Of a stretch of 64,000 nt of DNA, positions 16,592 to 23,636 are shown one piece after another. The DNA lies in the NCBI GenBank assembly GCA_947483555.1, contig CANKMW010000010.1:62001-126000 (forward strand), given 5' to 3'. The translations under genes were made by a program, and so were the position numbers. This DNA comes from Myxococcales bacterium. Its GTDB lineage: Bacteria > Myxococcota_A > Polyangia > Haliangiales > Haliangiaceae. The notes under the pieces were generated by a model. That model searched no databases, was not told the origin of the DNA, and saw only the letters and a list, made by a program, of their open reading frames with translations. Positions within the stretch are counted from its first letter, which is position 1, and each line of letters opens with the position of its first letter.

Positions 16592-18253
16592 TCAGTTCGC
16601 GTACTGCGCGGAGAGGTCGAAGCCGCGCTTGGTCACGCTGGCGTCGGTCGCCAGCCGCAGGTAGTGGTACTGGCCGGGGAACTCATCGGTCACGGCCGGT
16701 CCCACCGTGCCGGTGTAGCGCTTCACGAGCGTCCACCTGGCGTTGATCCAGGTGTAGACCTCGAGGAAGTCGTAGTTGCTCTCGAGCTCGAACGGCGGGT
16801 TCACCACCAGCCGCATCTTGGTCGCGCCGGCGGGCAGGTAGACCTGCCGCCAGTCCGAGATCTGGTTGCCGTACGGGTGCGCGGTGTTGAAGCGGAACCC
16901 GGTGACCTCGCGCCAGACCAGGCCGGCCTTCCAGGCGCAGCCGTTGCTCTCGCAGGCCCACGAGCCGGGCACCGCCGGGCGCACCAGCCAGCCGCAGTCG
17001 CTGGGCGCGTCGCAGTAGTTGTACGAGACGCAGCTGCCACCGGCGTCGGGGAACGGCGCCGAGAACTGGCTGGCACCGTAGCGGCAGCGCAGGTTGCCCT
17101 GGCAGGACAGGCCCAGGATCGTGCCACACGCGTCACCGACGATGCCGCACTCGCCGTCGTGGCGAACCGGCGCCTGCGCGCAGCCGGCGGCGCAGGCGTT
17201 GGAGTAGGTCTGACCGTTGGTGCCGCACACCGGCGCGTAGTTCGCCGGACACACGCAGCTGGTCTCGACGCACTGGCCGTCGGTGCATCCGAATCCGGCG
17301 CCGCAGGTCAGCGCGCCGCCGGTGCCGCATGCGAACAGCTCCTCGATCTCGCCGATCAGCGCCGCGTCCGCGGCCGGGAACGAGCCCGCGGCGCGGGTGA
17401 AGGTGCGCGAGGTCGCGCCGACGGTCACCGCCAGCGTCTCGTTCCAGTTCGACGACTCGAGGACCGCAGCGCGCTGCAGCAGGCCGGCGTCGGCGATCTG
17501 CAGCATCACCTCCTGGAGGCGGGTGTGATCGATCGTGCCGACACGGGTGGCAGCCTCGGGCTCGCCGAGGCGGTAGACGACGTTGAACGCATCGGTGCCG
17601 ACCGAGCGGTGACCACCGACCTGGCCGGTGAAGCCGCCGCCGACCACGTGCTCGAGGGTGACCGCGGCATCGGCCACGCAGGTCTGGTCCCGCGGGCACT
17701 CGCACACGGCGCGGCTCGGATTGATGTCGAGCTGGCCGGCTTCGCACACGCGGATCAGCCGCCGCGAACAGGCGATCGCCGCCTCGACCTCGACCGAGTC
17801 GAGGCGGAAACCATCGCGGGTGACCGAGGAGTCGGTCTCGAGCCGGACGGTGAGCGCGAGCGCAGCGTCGAGCGCGAACCACTGCGTCCAGGTGTTGTCG
17901 TGGCTGCCGTCGAACGACTGGCGAATCCCGCCCGCGCCGTCGACGTGAACGTGGTCGTATCCGGCCTCGGTGCGGAGGGTCGCGAAGTGGAGCCGCGCGC
18001 GCACGGCGCACGACGGCACGCGGCCGGCGAGCGCGACCTGGTACGACTGGCTGGCGTTGTTGGCGTACGGGTGCGCCGACTCGACCGCGATCGTCACCCG
18101 GATCGCCTCACCGTCACCCTTGCCCTCGGACGGGCCAGGCAGCGGCGAGCCCGGCGGGGACTCGGCTTCGATCTCACCCTTGCCGGGCTCGACCTTGTCC
18201 ATACAACCGGCGGCCAGCGCCGCGACGACCACGAATAGCGAACGAAGTTTCAT
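16592..18253 (-). CDS. Secreted lipoprotein with CUB-like, Kazal and Cys-rich domains
   Basis: 553 residues from MKLRSLFVVVAALAAGCMDKVEPG (lipobox AAGC). Residues about 40-165 form a CUB-like beta-sandwich (RTEAGYDHVHVDGAGG, LETDSSVTRDGFRLDSVEV). A middle Cys-rich part includes CECPRDQTC and a Kazal domain (CVCPANYAPVCGTNGQTYSNAC). The C-terminal ~120 residues form a second CUB-like unit (YDFLEVYTWINARW, LRLATDASVTKRGFDLSAQY). CUB and Kazal modules bind proteins, so this is probably a surface adhesin or protease-inhibitor-like protein; no catalytic residues seen. Confidence 0.75.
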   Translation of the reverse strand: MKLRSLFVVVAALAAGCMDKVEPGKGEIEAESPPGSPLPGPSEGKGDGEAIRVTIAVESAHPYANNASQSYQVALAGRVPSCAVRARLHFATLRTEAGYDHVHVDGAGGIRQSFDGSHDNTWTQWFALDAALALTVRLETDSSVTRDGFRLDSVEVEAAIACSRRLIRVCEAGQLDINPSRAVCECPRDQTCVADAAVTLEHVVGGGFTGQVGGHRSVGTDAFNVVYRLGEPEAATRVGTIDHTRLQEVMLQIADAGLLQRAAVLESSNWNETLAVTVGATSRTFTRAAGSFPAADAALIGEIEELFACGTGGALTCGAGFGCTDGQCVETSCVCPANYAPVCGTNGQTYSNACAAGCAQAPVRHDGECGIVGDACGTILGLSCQGNLRCRYGASQFSAPFPDAGGSCVSYNYCDAPSDCGWLVRPAVPGSWACESNGCAWKAGLVWREVTGFRFNTAHPYGNQISDWRQVYLPAGATKMRLVVNPPFELESNYDFLEVYTWINARWTLVKRYTGTVGPAVTDEFPGQYHYLRLATDASVTKRGFDLSAQYAN

Positions 18254-18326
18254 TACGCGGTCGCGCCCAAGCAAGCTCCGTACCCCCGCCGCGAGCAGTC
18301 AACCCCGTGATCCGTGGCAGATCGCG

Positions 18327-18344
18327 CCGGCTACCCGAGTAGCC
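18327..18344 (-). terminator. Hairpin downstream of the Rieske gene
   Basis: CCGGCTAC - CCGA - GTAGCC in the 116-nt gap between the Rieske stop and the next minus-strand start. There is no U-run; a termination role is inferred from position. The rest of the gap shows nothing recognisable. Confidence 0.3.
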
Positions 18345-18369
18345 ACCGGCTACTGCGCTTGGCGACGCG

Positions 18370-18717
18370 CTAGCGGACCAGGCGACGAACCGGGACGATG
18401 TCCCACGGCCGGCGGTCGCAACGGCCGCTGCACGGGTCGACCTCCCAGGCGTGGCGAGCGCAGACCAGGCGATCGCCATCGAGCCAGCCATCCGAGAGTT
18501 GGCCACCGTCGTGTGGACAGCGATCGTCGATGGCGAAGGCGCGACCGTCGGGGAGCACCACCACGGCGACCGCGGTCTCACCGTCGCGCGCCGGCACCAC
18601 GTCGCCGGGGGCAGCGCGGGCCAGGGCCTCCGCGACCGACGGCCGCAGGCCGACCCGGTGCGGCGCATCGGGGTCGAAGCCGAGCAGATCGGCGACCAGC
18701 GCAGCGGAGCTGACCAT
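18370..18717 (-). CDS. Rieske [2Fe-2S] ferredoxin-like protein
   Basis: 115 residues. Cluster ligands are visible as C67-P-H69 (DDRCPHDGG) and C86-A-R-H89 (VCARHAWEVD), with 16 residues between the pairs, as in ferredoxin- or NirD-like Rieske proteins. There is no signal peptide, so it is cytoplasmic. The N-terminal 35 residues (LLGFDPDAPHRVGLRPSVAEAL) are an extra segment. It is divergent from etfA, whose product also carries electrons; the electron partner is otherwise unknown. Confidence 0.85.
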   Translation of the reverse strand: MVSSAALVADLLGFDPDAPHRVGLRPSVAEALARAAPGDVVPARDGETAVAVVVLPDGRAFAIDDRCPHDGGQLSDGWLDGDRLVCARHAWEVDPCSGRCDRRPWDIVPVRRLVR

Positions 18718-18802
18718 GGCGCGACCCTACGGGCCGGGTCTGACGGCCAGCGCCCAGACCGTGGCCGAGCATTTCTTGACCCATCCCCCGCGCTCGGCTA
18801 GC

Positions 18803-19801
18803 GTGGCGCCGACGGTGGCGTGCGTCCTCGTCCATACCGAGATCGAGGGTGATCAGCCCACGGACCATGCCCGCGCAGTGCTCGGCGAGGGCCGCCGGAT
18901 CGCGTCGAGCCTGGGCGCCAGCCTGCACGCGGTCGCCGTGATCGGCGCCGGCGACGACATTCCCGCCGGCCACCGCCTGGTCGAGTCCCTCGGTCAGGCC
19001 GGTGCCGATCGCGTGCTCCTGGTCGCCGCCGAGCGGCGGAAACCGACCCTGTGGGCCACGATCGGCGCGGCGCTGGTCGCGGCCTGCGAGCAGGTCCGGC
19101 CGAGCCTGGTGCTGCTGTCGGCCAACGCCGGCGGCCGTGATATCGGTCCTCGCCTCGCCGCCCGCCTCGGCGGTGCCTTCTTCGCCGAACCCGCCGTCGA
19201 GGCCGGGCCGCGCGGCGAGGTCGTGCTGTCGCGAACCGTCTACGGCGGCGACCTGTGGCGCCGGATCAGCCTCGACGAGCTCGACGTGATCGCGGTGGTC
19301 ACGCTGGACGATCGGCGCGCCAGTACCCGCGGCGACGATGACGCCGAGGTGGTCCAGCTCGACGGGACCAACGCCAGCGATGCGCGGGTCGACGTGCTCG
19401 GCGACGGCGACGACGACGACGACGGCGCCGCGCTCGAGCACGCGCGGGTGATCGTGGTGGCCGGCGCCGGCACGACCGCCGAGGCGCTCAAGCTGGTCGC
19501 CGAGCTGGCCGTCGCGCTTGGCGGCGAGCTGGGTGGCACGCGGACGCTGTGCCAGCGTGGTCTGTTGCCGCTGGGGCGTGAGATCGGCGTCGGCGGCCGC
19601 CGCGTGTCCCCCGATCTATATGTCGTGTGCGGTGCGTCGGGGTCGATGGCCCACCTCGGCGCCGTGTCATCCGATGCCGAGATCGTCGCGATCGATCGCG
19701 ATCCCGCGGCCGCGATCTTCAAGCGCGCCCGCTGGGGCCTGGTCGGAACCATCGAGGAGCTGGTGCCACAGCTCATCGCCGCGCTCGGAGTCGCGCCATG
19801 A
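18803..19801 (+). CDS. etfA: Electron transfer flavoprotein alpha subunit-like
   Basis: 332 residues from the GTG of APTVACVLVHTEIEGD; an in-frame ATG at 18716 would add 29 residues but overlaps the Rieske start codon. The C-terminal domain is ETF-alpha: PLGREIGVGGRRVSPDLYVVCGASGSMAHLGAVSSDAEIVAIDRDPAAAIF, matching the ..vGqTGk.v.P.LYia.GISG..QH...IvAiN.D..APIF pattern for FAD binding. Several normally conserved positions differ (VGQTGK is IGVGGR, the SR..VD segment is TRTLCQR), so FAD mode may be altered. Order alpha-beta is the reverse of the common etfB-etfA. Confidence 0.87.
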   Translation: MAPTVACVLVHTEIEGDQPTDHARAVLGEGRRIASSLGASLHAVAVIGAGDDIPAGHRLVESLGQAGADRVLLVAAERRKPTLWATIGAALVAACEQVRPSLVLLSANAGGRDIGPRLAARLGGAFFAEPAVEAGPRGEVVLSRTVYGGDLWRRISLDELDVIAVVTLDDRRASTRGDDDAEVVQLDGTNASDARVDVLGDGDDDDDGAALEHARVIVVAGAGTTAEALKLVAELAVALGGELGGTRTLCQRGLLPLGREIGVGGRRVSPDLYVVCGASGSMAHLGAVSSDAEIVAIDRDPAAAIFKRARWGLVGTIEELVPQLIAALGVAP

Positions 19802-20550
19802 CGGTCGCGATCCTGCTGCGCCGGGCGCTGGCGCGGCCCGGCCAGAGTGACGAGCACGAGGTGCTGGGCCCGTGCGAACGCGGCGCGCTGGTCGCCGGCC
19901 TGCGGATCGCCGGCGCCCTCGGCGTCGACGCGGTCGCGATCGCCGCCGGCCCGGCGCGGCGCGAAGATCGCGTGCTGGCCATGGCGCTCCGCACCGGCGC
20001 CAGCCGTGCGGTTCGCCTGGCCGCCGACGGACTCGACGATCTCGACTACCTCGGCCTCGCCGAGGCGCTGGCGGCGACCATCCGCACCGTCAAGGCCGAC
20101 GTCGTGACCTGCGGCGATCGATCGATCGACGAGCGCACCGGGGCGGTCGGGCCGGCGATCGCCGAGCTGCTGGGCTACGCGCACGTCACCGGGATCCTGT
20201 CGATCGCCGTCGACGGCGGCCGGGTGCTGTGCGAACGGCTCGGCGACGCGCGCCGCGAGCGGCTGGCGGTGCGGCTGCCCGCGGTGCTGTGCATGCGCCC
20301 ACCACGCGCCAGCGAGCTCGATCGCGAGCCCGAGGCGCGGAGCGGGCGGGCCCGCACGTCGCCGCAGGCGATCGACGCGCTCGACGCCGACGAGGTTGGC
20401 CTCGATCTGCGCCGACTCGCGCCGCGCAAGCAGACCGGTGGTCGGCTGCGCCCGGTCCGCGGCGGCGACCAGGCGACCATCCTGTCGTCGGCTGCCGAGC
20501 TGGTCACGCGCCTCGAAGCCGAGGCGCTGGTCCGGCGAGGCCCGCGGTGA
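19798..20550 (+). CDS. etfB: Electron transfer flavoprotein beta subunit-like
   Basis: 250 residues; ATG overlaps the etfA stop (ATGA). Diagnostic ETF-beta region: DVVTCGDRSIDERTGAVGPAIAELLGYAHVTGILSIAVDGG, then ERLAVRLPAVLCMRPPRASE, corresponding to the AMP-binding loop and the domain that docks to the alpha subunit. With EtfA it would form a soluble one- or two-electron carrier between dehydrogenases and a quinone reductase. It overlaps the ATP-grasp gene downstream, indicating one operon. Confidence 0.85.
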   Translation: MTVAILLRRALARPGQSDEHEVLGPCERGALVAGLRIAGALGVDAVAIAAGPARREDRVLAMALRTGASRAVRLAADGLDDLDYLGLAEALAATIRTVKADVVTCGDRSIDERTGAVGPAIAELLGYAHVTGILSIAVDGGRVLCERLGDARRERLAVRLPAVLCMRPPRASELDREPEARSGRARTSPQAIDALDADEVGLDLRRLAPRKQTGGRLRPVRGGDQATILSSAAELVTRLEAEALVRRGPR

Positions 20551-22016
20551 GCGCGACGATCACGCGGCTGCCCGACCGAGCCAGCGAGCGGACGCCGCGC
20601 ATCGCGCTGGCCGGACTCGACGCCACCGCCAGCGGCGAGGTGGTGCGCTGCCTGGCGGCGCGCGGGCTCGGCGCGGCGCGCGCGTGGCCCCTCGACGCGC
20701 TCGGCACCGCCGTCGAAGACGGCGCGCTGGTCGCGGCGTGGATCGATGCCGACCCGGCGCTGGCCGCGGCGCTGGCCCCGGTGGCGCGCGCCGCCGCGGC
20801 GGCGACTCGGCCGCTGGTCCTGCTGGCGCGGCCGACGCGCGGTCGCGGCAGCGAGCCGGTGGCCGCCCTCGCCTATCTGCGCGCCCATGGCGCCGCGGTC
20901 TGCGTCGATCCCGACGCCTGGCTCGAGGCGGTGTTCCTGGTCGCCCATCACGGCGTCCCCGATGGTGCCCGCGCCGCCGTGATCGCCGCCGACGGCAGCT
21001 GGTTGGCCGCCGCCGCCGCCGGCCTGGGCGGAGATGACGAGCTGCGGCGGCCGTCGCTGGCGACGTCGACCGATGCGCTGGCGCCGGCCGACGTCGCGCT
21101 GGTCGACGCGGCGAACTGGGCCGCGGTGGGCGGGCGCGGCATGCCGGCGCGGGCCGGCAGCGGCGCGATGCTGGTGCCCGTGATCGCCCGCGCCGAGCTC
21201 GCTGACGGTGCCCCGAACGGCGCGTTGTGGGGACTGCGCCCGGCGCTGGCGGCGGTCGCCGCGGTGGGCCACGCCGCGGCCCGCGCCCGCGCTGGCCTCG
21301 GACCGGCGACCCGCTCGGCGCGCGGCGAGCTCGAGGTCGACGAAGAGCGGCTGGCTCGACAGCTCGCCAAGATCGGCGTCGGCGACGTGCGGCTCGGCGA
21401 TCACGAGACCAAGGTCCTGCTGTCGGCGTACGGGGTGCCGATCACGCGCCAGGGCGTCGCGACCACGGCCTCGGCGGCCCTGCGGATCGCCCGCAAGGCC
21501 GGCTTTCCGGTCGATATCAAGCCGTGGGGCGCCGACGTGCCCGACGAACGCGCCGGCTGCCCGATCGAGCGCGGCGTCGCGACGGCGGCCGACGTGCGGC
21601 GCGCCTACTCGGCGGTGCTTGGCGGCGGCGCGGCCGCCGCCCGCGGGACGCACGAGGAAGGCGCGGTGATCGTGCGCGAGGCTGCGCCGTCGGGCCGCGA
21701 GGTCGCGGCGACCATCGCGCCGCTGGGCGCGCTGGGCTGGACGGTGGTGGTCGAGGTTGCCGGCCAGGCCCCGGTCGCGGCGCCGGCGCCGCTGCGGGTC
21801 GCAGACGCGACCGCGCTGGCCCAGGCCCTGGTGGCGACCCGCGCCGGTGAAGGCGAGCCGGATCGCACCGCGCTGGCCAACGTGCTGCGGCGCGCGTCGC
21901 ACCTGGTGGTCGATCATGCGGAGCGGATCGCGAAGCTGGAGATGGGGACGATCGTCGTCGGCGTCAAGGGCGAGCGCACGGTGGTGGTGGACGCGACGAC
22001 CACCCTGCGACGGTGA
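20547..22016 (+). CDS. ATP-grasp / CoA-ligase-like protein of the ADP-forming acyl-CoA synthetase superfamily
   Basis: 489 residues from a GTG overlapping the etfB stop. Residues about 15-260 look like a degenerate CoA-binding and succinyl-CoA-ligase-like region (RIALAGLDATASGEVVRCLAARG, LVLLARPTRGRGSEP). The C-terminal ~220 residues begin DHETKVLLSAYGVPITRQGVATTASAALRIARKAGFPVDIKPWG, the hallmark of the ATP-grasp_5 domain of acetate-CoA ligase/Pat-type enzymes. The usual CoA-domain catalytic histidine could not be placed. Coupling to etfAB suggests a role in activating an acid whose CoA ester feeds an ETF-linked dehydrogenase; this is inference. Confidence 0.75.
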   Translation: MSATITRLPDRASERTPRIALAGLDATASGEVVRCLAARGLGAARAWPLDALGTAVEDGALVAAWIDADPALAAALAPVARAAAAATRPLVLLARPTRGRGSEPVAALAYLRAHGAAVCVDPDAWLEAVFLVAHHGVPDGARAAVIAADGSWLAAAAAGLGGDDELRRPSLATSTDALAPADVALVDAANWAAVGGRGMPARAGSGAMLVPVIARAELADGAPNGALWGLRPALAAVAAVGHAAARARAGLGPATRSARGELEVDEERLARQLAKIGVGDVRLGDHETKVLLSAYGVPITRQGVATTASAALRIARKAGFPVDIKPWGADVPDERAGCPIERGVATAADVRRAYSAVLGGGAAAARGTHEEGAVIVREAAPSGREVAATIAPLGALGWTVVVEVAGQAPVAAPAPLRVADATALAQALVATRAGEGEPDRTALANVLRRASHLVVDHAERIAKLEMGTIVVGVKGERTVVVDATTTLRR

Positions 22017-22078
<62 letters not shown>

Positions 22079-22106
22079 GGCGTCGCGTCGCACGATTCTT
22101 CCCGTT

Positions 22107-22206
22107 CGTGCTGAGCAAGTCCCGAGCGCCAGCGAGGGACGCGTCGAAGCACGGGCCCAGCGGGCGCTGTCCTTCGACTCGGCCCCTGCGGGGCCTCGCT
22201 CAGGAC
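22107..22206. repeat. Inverted pair of REP-like elements
   Basis: A diverged forward copy (GTGCTGAGCAAG...GCGTCGAAGCAC, 22107-22152) and a reverse copy (GTCCTTCGACTCGG...CTCGCTCAGGAC, 22169-22206). Placed between convergent genes; the pair could fold into a large hairpin and act in both directions. Confidence 0.8.
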
Positions 22207-22245
22207 CAACCGGGTGATGTCGCGCCGTTCCGCGCTCGCATCCGG

Positions 22246-23628
22246 CTACTGCCCGAGTTGCGCGCGGCGCGCGATCTCCAGCAGCCGCTCGCGATCGTTG
22301 AGCGCCGGATCATCGAGGACGGCATCGAGGGCGACCTCGAGCAGCCGGCCGACCTCGCGGCTGGGCGGGATGCCGAGCTCGGCCATCAGGACCGCGCCGG
22401 TGAGCGCCAGCTCGCCGCCGGCGAGGGCGTCGCCACGACCGAGGATGGTGCGCCCGATCGCGGCGACGTCGGCGGCGGCGTCGACCGCCATGCCGAGCGC
22501 GCTGGCAGCGGTGGCCCGGGCCGCCCACAGCGCCACGACGTCGTCGCCACGCGCGCGCCCGACGGCGGCGAGGAGCCGACGGACCGCGACCTCGCCCAGC
22601 GGCGCGCCGCCAGCCCACGCCACCTTGACCAGCCGCACCACGCGATCGCGCTCGTCGTTGGCACCCTTGAGCCGGCGCCAGCACGCGTCGGCGGCGGCGG
22701 TCGCGGTGGCGTCGCCGGTGGCGACGGTGCGCGGATCGGCGACCTGCGCCCAGGCGCCACCGGTGAGGCCGGACAGCAAGACGGCGGCGCGGACCGCGAC
22801 GTCAGCCGGCGCGGCGTCGATCCAGGCCCGGCGCAGGCGCCAGGTCGGGTCGTGGGCCGACCCCGACCGTCCGTCGGCGCCGCGGGCCAGGCCGGCCATC
22901 GCCTCCGGAAGTTCCTGGTCGAGCACGCCGGTCCGGCGCGCGATCTCGAGCGCGTCGCCGGGCGCGGGCGCGGCGAGCGTCTTGTCGAGCTCCACCTTCA
23001 CGCGCTCGCGTGAGACCTTGGCCAGCGACGGCAGCGCCGCCGGGATCGCGGCCTCGGTGTCCGGATCGAGCGCGAAGCCGAGCGTCGCCGCGAAGCGGAT
23101 CGCGCGCATCACGCGCAGGCCGTCCTCGGTGAAGCGGGCGCTGGCATCGCCGACCGCCCTCAGCCGTCGGGCCGCGATGTCACCGCGACCGTCGAACGGA
23201 TCGTGGAGCACGCCGGCCACCGGATCGTAGGCGATGGCGTTCACCACCAGATCGCGGCGGGCCAGGTCCTCGATCAGCGGCACGCCGAACACCACCGAGG
23301 TCGGCCGTCGGCCGTCGAGGTACGGGCCCTCGCCGCGGTAGGTCGTCACCTCGATCGCCTCGCGCCCACGCCCCTTGCCGACCACCACCGTGACGGTGCC
23401 GTGCTGGAGCCCGGTCGGGATCGTCTTCTCGAACAGCGCCACCACCTGCTCGGGCCGCGCGCTGGTGGCGATGTCCCAATCGCCTGGATGGCGGTCCAGC
23501 AACGCATCGCGCACCGCGCCGCCGACGGTCACCGCCTCGTGGCCGGCGCCCACCAGGACCTCGCACACCGCGCGCACACCGGGCGGCACCACGGCGGCCA
23601 GCGCGGTCACGAGCGGATCCGGCACCAC
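22246..23628 (-). CDS. cca: CCA tRNA nucleotidyltransferase / poly(A) polymerase family
   Basis: 460 residues. Class II nucleotidyltransferase head: VTVGGAVRDALLDRHPGDWDIATSA (GG motif and the DxD metal site), EVTTYRGEGPYLDGRRP, then RRDLVVNAIAYDPVAGVLHDPFDG and FTEDGLRVMRAIRFAATLGFALD for nucleotide and tRNA binding. It adds or repairs the CCA end of tRNAs; distinguishing CCA- from A-adding or poly(A) enzymes is not possible by eye. The C-terminal half is helical and diverged. It lies 8 nt after the STAND ATPase gene and is probably cotranscribed with it. Confidence 0.9.
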   Translation of the reverse strand: MVPDPLVTALAAVVPPGVRAVCEVLVGAGHEAVTVGGAVRDALLDRHPGDWDIATSARPEQVVALFEKTIPTGLQHGTVTVVVGKGRGREAIEVTTYRGEGPYLDGRRPTSVVFGVPLIEDLARRDLVVNAIAYDPVAGVLHDPFDGRGDIAARRLRAVGDASARFTEDGLRVMRAIRFAATLGFALDPDTEAAIPAALPSLAKVSRERVKVELDKTLAAPAPGDALEIARRTGVLDQELPEAMAGLARGADGRSGSAHDPTWRLRRAWIDAAPADVAVRAAVLLSGLTGGAWAQVADPRTVATGDATATAAADACWRRLKGANDERDRVVRLVKVAWAGGAPLGEVAVRRLLAAVGRARGDDVVALWAARATAASALGMAVDAAADVAAIGRTILGRGDALAGGELALTGAVLMAELGIPPSREVGRLLEVALDAVLDDPALNDRERLLEIARRAQLGQ

Positions 23629-23636
23629 GGCCCACT

